64,000 nt of DNA from Lachnospiraceae bacterium (GCA_016290615.1 JAEEUS010000001.1:62001-126000); one strand, 5' to 3'. Shown: positions 15,851-24,045, counted from the first letter of the stretch. A program made the numbers and translations. Notes: generated from the letters alone by a model not told the origin.

Positions 15851-16768
15851 TTAACTCTTGTAGGATTTTGAGTAAACTACCGAAGCTAAAACTATGCTTA
15901 TAACGATCATCGACATAACATAAATGATCATCTGACTCATACCAAGGTTAAAATCAAATATATGTGCTTTGAAGGTAAAAATATCCTTTAAAGACTTTGT
16001 GAACATGCCGCTGTCGACTCCGCCTATCGAGCTGTCTATGTTATCAAGCAGGCCCCCCATAAGTGTATTTCTTAACATTATAACCGCATGTGATCCAGGA
16101 AAGATGTTGCATACTGTCTGAACGCGGTCTGAAAACTGTGATACGGGAATGTATGCTCCTATTACAAATCCTGCTGCCGCAGAGAGGATTCCCGAAAAGG
16201 CCGCACTTGCCGAGCTTGTCTTAAATAACATCACTATACCTATAAAGAGTGCTGTGGATGAGATCGATCCGAGAGCCACTACCGCGTATGTCCTAAGAAT
16301 ATCTCCGATACTCATATACAGGTCTCCTCTTGCGCTTAATATGACCATTCCCACAGTCAGTATAATAGCTGTCATTATGATCGATGAGAGCGCTGCTGAA
16401 GTAAAATACGATAAAACGATCTGCCATCTTTTAACCGGTGTAGCCAACATATCCTTGTCGACGTTATACTCCCTGTCCCTTACAATGATCATCAAGCAGT
16501 TATACGGCACGGTTATCATAGCCGAGCCCATTATCCCGGATAAGAGTATAAGATCAGAGAACATCTTAAGATCCTCGTTTCTTATAAGGCCGCTTAAAGC
16601 CGGTATGTTGTTAAGGACGCCGTTTATGGCATCAACAAATGTACTCTTTAAAAATATGAGATATAACCCGAATACTATGATCGATGTGAGCATCGAAAAC
16701 AGTATCGACTGCTTGTCCTTGAAAAATACGAGCAGATTTCTTTTTGTCAATCCTATATACATTTTCAT
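15851..16768 (-). CDS. ABC-2 type transporter permease
   Basis: 305 residues, six predicted membrane helices with the ABC-2 pattern: a cytoplasmic N-terminus (LTKRNLLVFFKDKQSILFSM), a large extracellular loop after helix 1 and a second short loop near the C-terminus. Overlaps the ATPase gene by four bases (ATGA), so it is the membrane partner of that ATPase. Resembles the DrrB/YhgE-type multidrug or lantibiotic-immunity permeases; substrate unknown. LytTR-like boxes upstream of the ATPase suggest regulation by the adjacent LytTR/DUF3021 pair. Confidence 0.9.
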   Translation of the reverse strand: MKMYIGLTKRNLLVFFKDKQSILFSMLTSIIVFGLYLIFLKSTFVDAINGVLNNIPALSGLIRNEDLKMFSDLILLSGIMGSAMITVPYNCLMIIVRDREYNVDKDMLATPVKRWQIVLSYFTSAALSSIIMTAIILTVGMVILSARGDLYMSIGDILRTYAVVALGSISSTALFIGIVMLFKTSSASAAFSGILSAAAGFVIGAYIPVSQFSDRVQTVCNIFPGSHAVIMLRNTLMGGLLDNIDSSIGGVDSGMFTKSLKDIFTFKAHIFDFNLGMSQMIIYVMSMIVISIVLASVVYSKSYKS

Positions 16769-17667
16769 CCCGCAAACTCCTTACCTGTAAGATTTAAAAA
16801 TACATCATCCATCGAACCTTTTTTGATCTCAAAATCCCTGATGAGATCTCTGTTTCTGTATAACAGATCAGTGATCTGTCCCTTAAAATCAACACTGTAG
16901 TGGTCGCTGTCATATTTCCAGTCATATCCCTTTATGACTTCCTCTGCTCTTTCATCCTTGTTCACATACCATACAAGATGAGATGAAGCATAGTCTGTCT
17001 TTAGCTTAGTCGGAGTTCCGTTTGCTATGATCCTTCCCTTGTCCAGTATCACGACATTGTCGGCATCCGCAGTTTCCTCCATGTAATGGGTTGTAAGAAA
17101 GATCGTAAGATTCTTTTCGTTCTTAAGCCTTCTTATATGCTCCCATACAAGCATTCTGGATTTGGGATCCAGACCTGTGGTGGGCTCATCCAGAAACAGA
17201 ATCTTGGGATCATGTATGAGAGCTCTCATTATATCCACCCTGCGTCTCTGTCCTCCGGAAAGCCTCTCATATCTCCTGTTCCATATCTCGTTTAGCTCGA
17301 AGCTCTCCATAAAAGGCTCCATCCTCTCAAGGACCTGCTTCTTATTCAGTCCGTAATATGCTCCCCTGGTGAGAAGATTCTCTTTCACGGTAAGCTTGTT
17401 ATCAAGCACCGAGTTCTGAAATACTATTCCGATGAGCTTTCTTATGCTGTCATCTTCCCTTCCAAGCTCGTGATCAAATATCCTTACATCTCCAGATGTC
17501 TTTGACAGTATCGTGCAAAGCATGTTTATCGTTGTCGATTTCCCGGCTCCGTTCTCTCCAAGGAATGCGAAGAACTCTCCCTCATTAACATCAAAGCTTA
17601 TTCCCTTTACTGCTTCGTGCTCCTTGTATGACTTTTTAAGGTCTCTTACTGATATCGCATTTTTCAT
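16765..17667 (-). CDS. ABC transporter ATP-binding protein (DrrA-like)
   Basis: 300 residues. Walker A GENGAGKSTTIN, Q-loop VFQNSVLD, signature LSGGQRRRVDI, Walker B ILFLDEPTTGLDP and switch-His LTTHYMEE are all present; the C-terminal 70 residues are the extension usual in DrrA/CcmA-type exporters. The ATG at 17667 has a GGAGGAAG ribosome site. Partner of the ABC-2 permease that overlaps it by four bases. The 135-bp region upstream carries two LytTR-type direct repeats (17725-17758). Confidence 0.93.
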   Translation of the reverse strand: MKNAISVRDLKKSYKEHEAVKGISFDVNEGEFFAFLGENGAGKSTTINMLCTILSKTSGDVRIFDHELGREDDSIRKLIGIVFQNSVLDNKLTVKENLLTRGAYYGLNKKQVLERMEPFMESFELNEIWNRRYERLSGGQRRRVDIMRALIHDPKILFLDEPTTGLDPKSRMLVWEHIRRLKNEKNLTIFLTTHYMEETADADNVVILDKGRIIANGTPTKLKTDYASSHLVWYVNKDERAEEVIKGYDWKYDSDHYSVDFKGQITDLLYRNRDLIRDFEIKKGSMDDVFLNLTGKEFAG

Positions 17668-17724
17668 TATTTCTTCCTCCTGCCTGTAACATATCAGACA
17701 AAAGGCAACAAAAAAAGAGCAGAT

Positions 17725-17758
17725 CGACCAACATGCATTTTCATGCGACCAACCTGCA
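17725..17758 (-). promoter_or_regulatory. two direct repeats, candidate LytTR binding site
   Basis: On the minus strand TGCAGGTTGGTCG (17758-17746) and TGCATGTTGGTCG (17737-17725): 12 of 13 bases identical, start-to-start distance 21 bp (two helical turns). LytTR regulators bind pairs of about 9-bp direct repeats with a GTT core and about 12-bp gaps, so spacing and core fit. The site lies 58 bp upstream of the ABC ATPase ATG and next to the LytTR/DUF3021 genes. Confidence 0.6.
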
Positions 17759-17802
17759 CTTTTTTACTTTCTCTCTGCAGACACGTTTAAGAAAAGATAT
17801 CT

Positions 17803-18240
17803 CTATTCCATATCCTGTATATCCTTTATCGCTTCATTTATTTTCTTCTCATCCGATTTGAATATCCACAAAGTCGATATCCACACAAACCCATAGGTGA
17901 GCACATAGATTATCGTTATCGGTATGAGCTGACTTATCTTACTGTACCAGTTAAACAAATAGCCGCAGCCGGCAACGACACCGAATAAAGCCAAGAAGTG
18001 AAGGAATATCCTAAGCTTCATGTTTATCTGTTTTAAGCTGCTCTCCTCATCCACGAGAACCAGGCTTGCCAGTGCACATAGGAAGCCGGTTAATATAACG
18101 GAAAGCGGTATGTACCACTGCCATCTTATCATTTCATCCGCCGAAAAGATGTATTCAATTAATTCCTCTATACCCAGACCAAACAGTATCGCCGTAGATA
18201 TCATAAGCGTCTGGTTAAAGATCAGTTTGCATCTGTTCAT
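17803..18240 (-). CDS. DUF3021-family membrane protein
   Basis: 145 residues with four predicted membrane helices (about residues 10-28, 43-63, 78-97, 106-127) and a charged cytoplasmic tail (KSDEKKINEAIKDIQDME). DUF3021 proteins are typically encoded next to LytTR-domain regulators and in streptococcal LytTR regulatory systems the membrane partner restrains the regulator. Here the LytTR gene ends one base before this ATG, fitting that arrangement. No terminator is visible before the ABC ATPase gene 135 bp downstream, so read-through is possible. Confidence 0.8.
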   Translation of the reverse strand: MNRCKLIFNQTLMISTAILFGLGIEELIEYIFSADEMIRWQWYIPLSVILTGFLCALASLVLVDEESSLKQINMKLRIFLHFLALFGVVAGCGYLFNWYSKISQLIPITIIYVLTYGFVWISTLWIFKSDEKKINEAIKDIQDME

Positions 18241-18241
18241 C

Positions 18242-18676
18242 TTATAACCCCAGCTTTCCTTTGAGTTCTTTTACATATGCCCGTGAGATGGTTATCTGTT
18301 CTCCGTTTAAAAGATCCGCTCTCATTCTCCCGTTAAGCTCTGCCTTGACCGATCTTATCTTTCTGATGTTGATAATCATGGCCTTTGATATCCTCAAAAA
18401 ATAGAAATTCAGTATATCCTCGAGTTCATACAGCCTGTATTTTGTCTCATAGCAGTTTTCTTTTGTATATACGTATGTGCGCTTGTCGACAGATTCTATG
18501 TAATAGATCGCATCTGTCTTTAACATGATCGTCTTTGAATCCGATATGACAGGCACGACCCTGCAGTTATTCTCGAGTATGTCTATGGCACTCTTTATAT
18601 CATCAGTTATCTCTACTGCACTTATACAAGCTGCCTCGTTTTCATACGAGTCCACATGTTTGACTTCAACTTTCAT
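18242..18676 (-). CDS. LytTR-domain transcriptional regulator
   Basis: 144 residues from the chosen ATG at 18676 (ribosome site GGAGAAGG); the longer frame from 18712 overlaps the TetR gene and is less likely. The C-terminal about 100 residues form a LytTR DNA-binding domain: IYYIESVDKRTYVYT, YRLYELEDIL, FLRISKAMIINIRKIRSVKAE and ITISRAYVKELK. No receiver domain, so this is the short LytTR type controlled by a membrane partner rather than a histidine kinase. It lies 19 nt behind the TetR gene and one base ahead of DUF3021. Confidence 0.9.
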   Translation of the reverse strand: MKVEVKHVDSYENEAACISAVEITDDIKSAIDILENNCRVVPVISDSKTIMLKTDAIYYIESVDKRTYVYTKENCYETKYRLYELEDILNFYFLRISKAMIINIRKIRSVKAELNGRMRADLLNGEQITISRAYVKELKGKLGL

Positions 18677-18695
18677 TAAGCCTTCTCCGGATTTA

Positions 18696-19259
18696 TCATT
18701 TAAGCATGGCAACTATCCACTCGGGATCGGGTGAGAGCATATCCTTGTTCATTGCCATCTCTTCCATTATTCCCTGAACAGATGCCCAGAAGCATGCAGA
18801 CATCGTGTTTGCGTCGCCTTCATGGAATATGCCGTCTTTCTGTCCCTTTGTGATGAGCGTAGCCGTAGAAGATATGGTATCGACCTTAAGGGCGATCTTT
18901 CTTGCCGCTTCAGGCATGCCGGCTCTTCTTGCCTGTCCCATTAGGATAAACATCTCAAATACCCAGGGCTGTTCCTTTGCATATGAAAAGAGCTGACTTA
19001 AGAATCCTGAAAGGAATCTGTCTGCGGGGACTCCTTCGGGACACTGTGCGGTTTTGGTTCCTGCAGCTCCCATATTCACCAGCTCGATCAAAAGATCCTC
19101 TTTGGATTCAAAGTAGTGAAACAAAAGACCTACACTCATCGGTACTGCAGCTGCGATATCGCTTATCTTCGTGTCATAATATCCCTGACTTACAAACAGC
19201 TTTAGAGCCGTCATCAGTATCGCTTTTCTCTTTTCTTCCTTCTGCTCTTTTCTTGTCAT
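18696..19259 (-). CDS. TetR/AcrR-family transcriptional regulator
   Basis: 187 residues. The N-terminal HTH is canonical (AILMTALKLFVSQGYYDTKISDIAAAV...GLLFHYFESKEDLL); the C-terminal helical domain is ligand-specific and unassigned. ATG overlaps the stop of the FAD oxidoreductase gene by four bases, so the two are co-translated. The operon promoter at 20796-20824 carries two perfect TTGAAT-N4-ATTCAA palindromes, the likely operators for this protein. Expected to derepress oxidoreductase, itself and the downstream LytTR gene when a ligand binds. Confidence 0.92.
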   Translation of the reverse strand: MTRKEQKEEKRKAILMTALKLFVSQGYYDTKISDIAAAVPMSVGLLFHYFESKEDLLIELVNMGAAGTKTAQCPEGVPADRFLSGFLSQLFSYAKEQPWVFEMFILMGQARRAGMPEAARKIALKVDTISSTATLITKGQKDGIFHEGDANTMSACFWASVQGIMEEMAMNKDMLSPDPEWIVAMLK

Positions 19260-20740
19260 ATATTAATATCCCTTTTGATATCCTTAAGCAGTCTCTGCAC
19301 TGCGAACTTTCCGCTTGCGGCAGCTACCGGAAGACCGCCCGTTGAGCCTGTCCACTGGCCTGCCATGTACAGATTCTTTATGCCTTTGATTCGTCCGTTA
19401 AACTTTATCTGCTTTGCCTGAGGAGTCGAAACAAAGCTCATATAGCTTCCGTGATATGCATTGCAGTATCTTTCATATGTAAGAGGAGTCCAGCAGTCAA
19501 GATACTCAAGATCGCCGTCAAGCTCGGGGAAGCTCTTTACTATCCTTTCACTGACCGCGGCTATGAGCTTTTCCTTGTATTCTCTGTACTCTTCTTTGCT
19601 CATGCTCTTCCAGATCTCAAAATCCTCATCTGTCTGAGAGATGCATGTCTGGATCACCTGCTTGTTATCCTTTACAAAGATCGGATCGTATCCGTATGCC
19701 TTAACATACATCCTGTCAAATGTCCTGTTTCCGACCTTTATGGGATCAATGTCGATAAATACGGTCTCGCCTCGATCATAGTTTACGCTTACGGCGTATG
19801 CGATCTGGAATCCGCTGATAACAGGATAATCCTTGGCATTGTCGTATGCTCTCTTAAAATCAGAAGGCATGTAACTCTTTGGAATGAATCTGTTGAATAA
19901 TAGATTCGAATCCACTGCGGGAATGACATAATCGCATTCCACTACAGTTCCGTCTTCAAGCTTTATGCCTTCAGCCTTCTTGTTTTTAAGAACAATGCTG
20001 TCCACTCCCTTATTATAATATATTTTTCCGCCAAGTTCCTTAAATCTTTTTTCCATTCTCAAAGACATCTGTAGTGAAGCACCCATGGGTATGCTTCCGT
20101 TGCCGTCTGCCATGGTCGCATATGATACAAGAAGCGAATATGCGCAGTACTCCTTTGGAAGGTAGTCACAGATCATCTTTCTAAGCAAAGGCGACTTGAA
20201 TCTTAAAGCGTACTCGCCAAGAGAGATCTTGCTGTATTCCTTCATGACCTTGGGCATGTCTGCCATGTCCTTGCCCATTGATATGTAATCCTTTATTCCC
20301 CACATTTCCATAGGCTTTTCTGCCGGGAAAAGACACTGCTTTGAATACTCAACATACTGTATGAACTTCTTTATCTCTTCCTCATCCTCCGGTGAAGCTT
20401 CAATAAGCTCCTTCTTTGTCTTTTCAAGGTCGTTGTACAGTGTCACGCTCTTTCCTTCATGTGTTGAAGTATAGAAAGCATTTATCTTTGCATACTCAGT
20501 TTCATCCGAAAGGGCACCGGTCTCCTTCCAAAGATCATACATCTGAGTTCCCTTCTTTGTACCTGTAAGCCAGTGGATGCAGTTATCTATGTGATAACCT
20601 TTTCTGTTCCAGCCTATGCATTCTCCTCCGGGAATGGAATTCTTTTCATAAATCTGAGCTTCAAATCCTGCCTTGAGCGCATATATACCTGCTGTAAGTC
20701 CTGCGATTCCTCCACCTATAACTACGATCTTTTCTTTCAT
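19256..20740 (-). CDS. FAD-dependent oxidoreductase, phytoene desaturase (CrtI)-like
   Basis: 494 residues from the chosen ATG at 20740 (AAAGGAGATAAAGTT upstream); the longer frame to 20797 runs into the promoter and operator. Rossmann FAD motif GGGIAG (9-14), then EKNSIPGGECIGW and the C-terminal NLYMAGQWTGSTGGLPVAAASG that closes the FAD site in CrtI/retinol-saturase-like enzymes. No carotenoid genes lie nearby, so a carotenoid role is not supported; a lipid or polyprenoid substrate is possible. First gene of a TetR-controlled unit, TetR following with a four-base overlap. Confidence 0.88.
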   Translation of the reverse strand: MKEKIVVIGGGIAGLTAGIYALKAGFEAQIYEKNSIPGGECIGWNRKGYHIDNCIHWLTGTKKGTQMYDLWKETGALSDETEYAKINAFYTSTHEGKSVTLYNDLEKTKKELIEASPEDEEEIKKFIQYVEYSKQCLFPAEKPMEMWGIKDYISMGKDMADMPKVMKEYSKISLGEYALRFKSPLLRKMICDYLPKEYCAYSLLVSYATMADGNGSIPMGASLQMSLRMEKRFKELGGKIYYNKGVDSIVLKNKKAEGIKLEDGTVVECDYVIPAVDSNLLFNRFIPKSYMPSDFKRAYDNAKDYPVISGFQIAYAVSVNYDRGETVFIDIDPIKVGNRTFDRMYVKAYGYDPIFVKDNKQVIQTCISQTDEDFEIWKSMSKEEYREYKEKLIAAVSERIVKSFPELDGDLEYLDCWTPLTYERYCNAYHGSYMSFVSTPQAKQIKFNGRIKGIKNLYMAGQWTGSTGGLPVAAASGKFAVQRLLKDIKRDINI

Positions 20741-20780
20741 AACTTTATCTCCTTTGAATGTGTTTGTTGAATCATTGTTC

Positions 20781-20798
20781 ATTGAATCTGTATTCAAT
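20781..20798. promoter_or_regulatory. operator O2 (TetR-type palindrome)
   Basis: ATTGAAT-CTGT-ATTCAAT, perfect 7-bp arms, overlapping the 3' end of the -10 box and the start site of the oxidoreductase promoter. Same core as O1 at 20833-20848. A degenerate third copy (TTGAAT-CATT-GTTCAT) lies at 20767-20782. Confidence 0.7.
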
Positions 20799-20824
20799 AT
20801 ATCATCAAGTTTTCACCCTGTCAA
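20796..20824 (-). promoter_or_regulatory. sigma-A promoter of the oxidoreductase-tetR unit
   Basis: Minus strand: consensus -35 TTGACA (20819-20824), 17-nt spacer, -10 TATATT (20796-20801). Flanked by two identical-core palindromes. Confidence 0.8.
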
Positions 20825-20832
20825 CACTTTTA

Positions 20833-20848
20833 TTGAATTTTTATTCAA
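20833..20848. promoter_or_regulatory. operator O1 (TetR-type palindrome)
   Basis: TTGAAT-TTTT-ATTCAA, perfect 6-bp arms, directly upstream of the -35 box. Centre-to-centre distance to O2 is 51 bp, near five helical turns, which would allow cooperative or looped binding. Confidence 0.7.
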
Positions 20849-20870
20849 CGAATTTTTATGCATAATAATA

Positions 20871-20889
20871 GCGCACCCAAAAGGTACGC
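20871..20889 (-). terminator. probable terminator of trmO
   Basis: Minus strand GCGTACC, loop TTTTG, GGTGCGC (one G-U pair), followed by TATTATTATG. The U-tract is interrupted, so efficiency is uncertain. Confidence 0.5.
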
Positions 20890-20897
20890 TTAATATT

Positions 20898-21353
20898 TTA
20901 AAAGTAGTGTTCCATCAGTCTGTCCACCCATTCGGGAACAGTAGCTTCCTTCCTGTCATAAGCCGGATAGTAAGGCTTTATATCAAGGATAGGAGTTTCG
21001 TCTATCGCATCCAGACCTTTTACTGTAAGTGTACTGTCTGTTACCGATATGATCTCAACCGATGTCATCCCTATCCTGTTTGGTCTGTCCTTACCTCTTT
21101 GTGCGAATATCCCTACAAGAGGCATGTCATCTCTGTTCTGAGGTCTTCTGTTAAGATGCTTTTGCCTGTCAAAGCTTGCCTTGTCAAGGTAAAAGAGTAT
21201 GATCGCATGAGAAAAGTCGTTAAGACCCTTAAGTCCTGTGTGATACTCATCCTTAAGTTCTATCACAGATATGTCATCTCCCCATGAAACATCTTTTCTG
21301 GTCTGTACTGTGTTTTTTACATACCCTATAGGTTCCATTTTGATCTCTTCCAT
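20898..21353 (-). CDS. trmO: tRNA (N6-threonylcarbamoyladenosine-37) N6-methyltransferase, TrmO/TsaA family
   Basis: 151 residues, UPF0066/TsaA beta-barrel methyltransferase. Family signatures: the start IGYVKNTVQTRKD, GLNDFSHAIILFYL, FAQRGKDRPNRIGMTSVEII (the RPNPIG-like SAM motif) and LDAIDETPILDIKPYYP. TrmO methylates t6A37 of certain tRNAs using SAM. Strong ribosome site AAAAAGGAGGAATG. The window also encodes TsaC (61339-62388), which makes the t6A precursor. Bacterial TrmO proteins often carry a C-terminal extension that is short here, so exact activity is inferred. Confidence 0.85.
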   Translation of the reverse strand: MEEIKMEPIGYVKNTVQTRKDVSWGDDISVIELKDEYHTGLKGLNDFSHAIILFYLDKASFDRQKHLNRRPQNRDDMPLVGIFAQRGKDRPNRIGMTSVEIISVTDSTLTVKGLDAIDETPILDIKPYYPAYDRKEATVPEWVDRLMEHYF

Positions 21354-21385
21354 AACATTCCTCCTTTTTATCAGCGATTTTTCTT

Positions 21386-21414
21386 ATAATATAACATCAA
21401 AAATCATTTTCCAA
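21386..21414 (-). promoter_or_regulatory. probable promoter of trmO
   Basis: Minus strand: -35 TTGGAA (21409-21414), 17-nt spacer, -10 TATTAT (21386-21391). Confidence 0.45.
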
Positions 21415-21436
21415 CAACAGATAAATCTGTTATAAT
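21408..21436 (+). promoter_or_regulatory. probable promoter of the EamA gene
   Basis: -10 TATAAT (21431-21436); the -35 is poor (TTTCCA, 21408-21413, 17-nt spacer). Overlaps the divergent trmO -35 element. Confidence 0.4.
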
Positions 21437-21458
21437 TCTCGACTGGTAGGTAAAAATC

Positions 21459-22340
21459 ATGTGGATATGGCTTGTTTTGCTCTACGGGCTTTTAAAAGGC
21501 TGTCGGGAGATATGTAAAAAGAAAGCTCTGCAGACTTCGAGTTCGATCGAAGTGCTTCTCATATATACCTGCGTTTCATTTCTTTTGGTCGTTTTCGACT
21601 TTAAGAACGCTTTAGGAATGGAACCTAGGTTTTATTTCTTTATCGCGATCAAATCATTCGTGATCTTTTTGGCATGGATAATGAGCTTTATCGCCATAAG
21701 GAACCTTCCTCTTTCCATGTATGGGGTTCTTGATCTGTCACGAGTGCTCTTTTCAACTCTTCTGGGAGTATGTGTTCTTAACGAGCATATGGGACCCCTG
21801 CAGACTTTCGGTCTGATCCTGGTATGCAGCGGTCTTTTGCTGTTAAAGTTTAGGCCAAAGGCAAAAGAGCCTGTCGATGAACGTTATCCAAAAAACATTC
21901 AGAAAATAGAAAAGAAGTATTCAGCCGTAATAATATTCGTGGCTCTTATTTCATGCATGTTAAACTCGGTATCAGGTCTTCTTGACAAGATACTCACAAA
22001 ATACATAACAAGCAGCCAGCTGCAGTTCTGGTACATGCTCTTCTTATGCCTGTTCTATATAGCCTATGCTTTGTGCATGAGAGAAAAGATAAGCATCAAG
22101 AGAGCTGTAAAGAACAAATGGATATGGCTGCTTTCCATCATGTTTGTCATAGCGGACCGTGCTCTATTCATAGCAAATGCCGACCCCGCCAGCAAAGTTA
22201 CCGTCATGACATTAATAAAACAAGCCGGCGCAGTAGTGACCATACTTGCCGGCAAGTTCATATTTAAGGAAAAGAATGTATCTCACAAGCTGATATGCGC
22301 TGCGATCATCATCGCAGGTATTATGCTCGGTGTTTTATGA
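21459..22340 (+). CDS. EamA/DMT-superfamily transporter
   Basis: 293 residues with about ten predicted membrane helices in two EamA halves separated by a charged linker (FRPKAKEPVDERYPKNIQK, near residue 130). The end of each half has the usual proline-free amphipathic helix and a Lys/Glu-rich loop (LIKQAGAVVTILAGKFIFKEK). Members move amino acids, nucleosides or other metabolites; the substrate is not predictable. One of few plus-strand genes here. Its 3' end overlaps the convergent hydroxy-acid dehydrogenase gene by six bases and no terminator separates them. Confidence 0.85.
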   Translation: MWIWLVLLYGLLKGCREICKKKALQTSSSIEVLLIYTCVSFLLVVFDFKNALGMEPRFYFFIAIKSFVIFLAWIMSFIAIRNLPLSMYGVLDLSRVLFSTLLGVCVLNEHMGPLQTFGLILVCSGLLLLKFRPKAKEPVDERYPKNIQKIEKKYSAVIIFVALISCMLNSVSGLLDKILTKYITSSQLQFWYMLFLCLFYIAYALCMREKISIKRAVKNKWIWLLSIMFVIADRALFIANADPASKVTVMTLIKQAGAVVTILAGKFIFKEKNVSHKLICAAIIIAGIMLGVL

Positions 22341-23234
22341 CAGATGGTGAAGGACGCTGTCATTTATATCGCATACGCGCCCAAATCCCGTAGAACCCAT
22401 CAGATATCTTAACTGTTCTCCCGTCTTTTTTATATATTCCTTTACACCGCTTACCCCGTCTTTTTCAAGATAAGGAAGCATAGATCGACCCACAGCCGCT
22501 GCATCCGCACCGAGCGCGAGGGCTTTGAACACATCAGCACCCGTTTCAATGGAACAGTCTACTATTATCTTTACGTCTGTCCCCTTAAGTGCTTCCTTGA
22601 TTCTTGGCAGAATATAAAGAGGCGGAACGGCATAAGGCACTCTGCCGTGATGATGGCTCACAATGATGGCCTTTGCTCCGATATCCGCACACTTTTTAGC
22701 ATCGGATACGCTAAGTACTCCCTTTACAACAAACGGAAGGTCCGTAAGCTCTACATATTCGCGAAGCATATCCACGCTCTGAGCTGTCATATCCTCTCCG
22801 ACTACCACGTCATATCCGTTTTCGCCAAAGATATGGTCTATATCCATTCCTATTCCGAATGCTCCCGCATGCTTTGCAAACTGCATCTGGTCTATGACCT
22901 TTTCATGATCCGCATAAGGTTTTACGATTCGTATCGTCTTGTTATTAAGATCGACTATCTTCTTAAACTGATCATTCTCCATCATACCGCAGAAATTTAA
23001 GATGTTGCATTCACCAGCTGCGATCGAGTATTCCTCAAGGCCGTTATGCTCTCTTCCACCATAATTTCCAAGATGTGAAAAAGCAGGCGTCATTATGGGC
23101 GAATCGAATGTTTCTCCCAAAAAATCAACGGAAATATCTGCCTTTACGGAATCAATATATCGGGGTTCTATAATGATCGAATCCATATATTTTTTTGTTA
23201 TGATATTCGCATCAGAGAGTCTTGTATAATCCAT
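22335..23234 (-). CDS. FMN-dependent alpha-hydroxy-acid dehydrogenase-like protein
   Basis: 299 residues, TIM barrel of the glycolate/lactate oxidase family but shorter than the usual 350-380. Conserved: the FDSPIMTPAFSHLG entry strand, the strand ending VKGVLSVSDAKKCADIGAKAIIV, the active-site block SHHHGR (family form is SNHGGR, so the catalytic His and Arg are kept but the flanking residues differ), and the FMN-phosphate strands IIVDCSIETGADVFKALALGADAAAVGR. The gene overlaps the TIM-barrel isomerase gene by 23 bp, a co-translated pair. It likely oxidises a 2-hydroxy acid derived from a sugar acid; exact substrate unknown. Confidence 0.8.
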   Translation of the reverse strand: MDYTRLSDANIITKKYMDSIIIEPRYIDSVKADISVDFLGETFDSPIMTPAFSHLGNYGGREHNGLEEYSIAAGECNILNFCGMMENDQFKKIVDLNNKTIRIVKPYADHEKVIDQMQFAKHAGAFGIGMDIDHIFGENGYDVVVGEDMTAQSVDMLREYVELTDLPFVVKGVLSVSDAKKCADIGAKAIIVSHHHGRVPYAVPPLYILPRIKEALKGTDVKIIVDCSIETGADVFKALALGADAAAVGRSMLPYLEKDGVSGVKEYIKKTGEQLRYLMGSTGFGRVCDINDSVLHHLS

Positions 23235-24045
23235 TTAGTTCCTCCTTAAGATATGAAATGTACTTAAGATAATCCTCATCGGTTGAAAGATGTTCGAGTA
23301 TCATCGGCATATCCGGGTTGATCTCATTCATCTTTTCCACGTAGTATCTTATAGGAAATTCTCCGCATCCCGGAGCGCATTCCCTAAGCATTGTCGTATA
23401 TTCCTCGCATAGATGTATATCCTTTATATGACAGCTCTTTATCCTATCCCCGAGAAGATCTGCACATTCATCTACAAGGTCTTTTGGATTAAAGTATCTG
23501 TCTATGGAATTGACCATGTTTATGACATCCATATGCACCGCAAAACGGTCTCTTTCCACCTCATCTATGAGTCTTAAATAATCTCTGGGGCCTGTGGGTA
23601 TCATCCAGGGCATGGGTTCAAGAGCAAAATACGTATTCTTTATTTCAGCCCTGTCAATGATCTCTCTGATCATCTTTATGATCTCGTTTCGTGCCTCTTT
23701 CGTGAAATTCTCCTTATAAGCTCCGTCCCATCTCTTTCCTAATGCACCTGCAACGTTTACACAGCATTTTGCGCCGATTTGATCAGCGATACGAAGCTGC
23801 TTAACGCAGTAATCCATGTTTTTTCTTCTTTCGTCTGCATCAGGTGAAAGAGCGTTGCGCCAGATTCCGACTTCGGCGATCATAAGACCTGCCTTATCTG
23901 CAGCTTTTTTATACTCGATTATCTTTTCCTCAGGCTCATTACTCTGTACGGGAAATACCACACTGGCACAGCCGATCTTTATCTGATTTGATGCCCACTG
24001 GTCGGCAGAGTCATGTTTCAAAGGTGACGAAGTACCCAGTCTCAT
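23212..24045 (-). CDS. sugar phosphate isomerase/epimerase-like TIM barrel
   Basis: 277 residues, AP-endonuclease-2/xylose-isomerase-like fold. Metal-ligand candidates in order are Glu in FALEPMPWM, Asp/His in HMDVINMVN, His in SCHIKDIHL and Glu in MILEHLSTDED. Family members interconvert keto sugars and inositol derivatives. Co-translated with the FMN-dependent dehydrogenase (23-bp overlap), suggesting a two-enzyme catabolic step. The promoter region carries a perfect TATAAT (24082-24087) and a 15-bp palindrome at the -35 position. Confidence 0.82.
   Translation of the reverse strand: MRLGTSSPLKHDSADQWASNQIKIGCASVVFPVQSNEPEEKIIEYKKAADKAGLMIAEVGIWRNALSPDADERRKNMDYCVKQLRIADQIGAKCCVNVAGALGKRWDGAYKENFTKEARNEIIKMIREIIDRAEIKNTYFALEPMPWMIPTGPRDYLRLIDEVERDRFAVHMDVINMVNSIDRYFNPKDLVDECADLLGDRIKSCHIKDIHLCEEYTTMLRECAPGCGEFPIRYYVEKMNEINPDMPMILEHLSTDEDYLKYISYLKEELNGLYKTL

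Noticed and set aside
16149-16790. 213-residue plus-strand frame across the ABC-2 permease
   Set aside because: Shadow frame of a clear membrane protein; hydrophobic reading is a result of the complementary codons.
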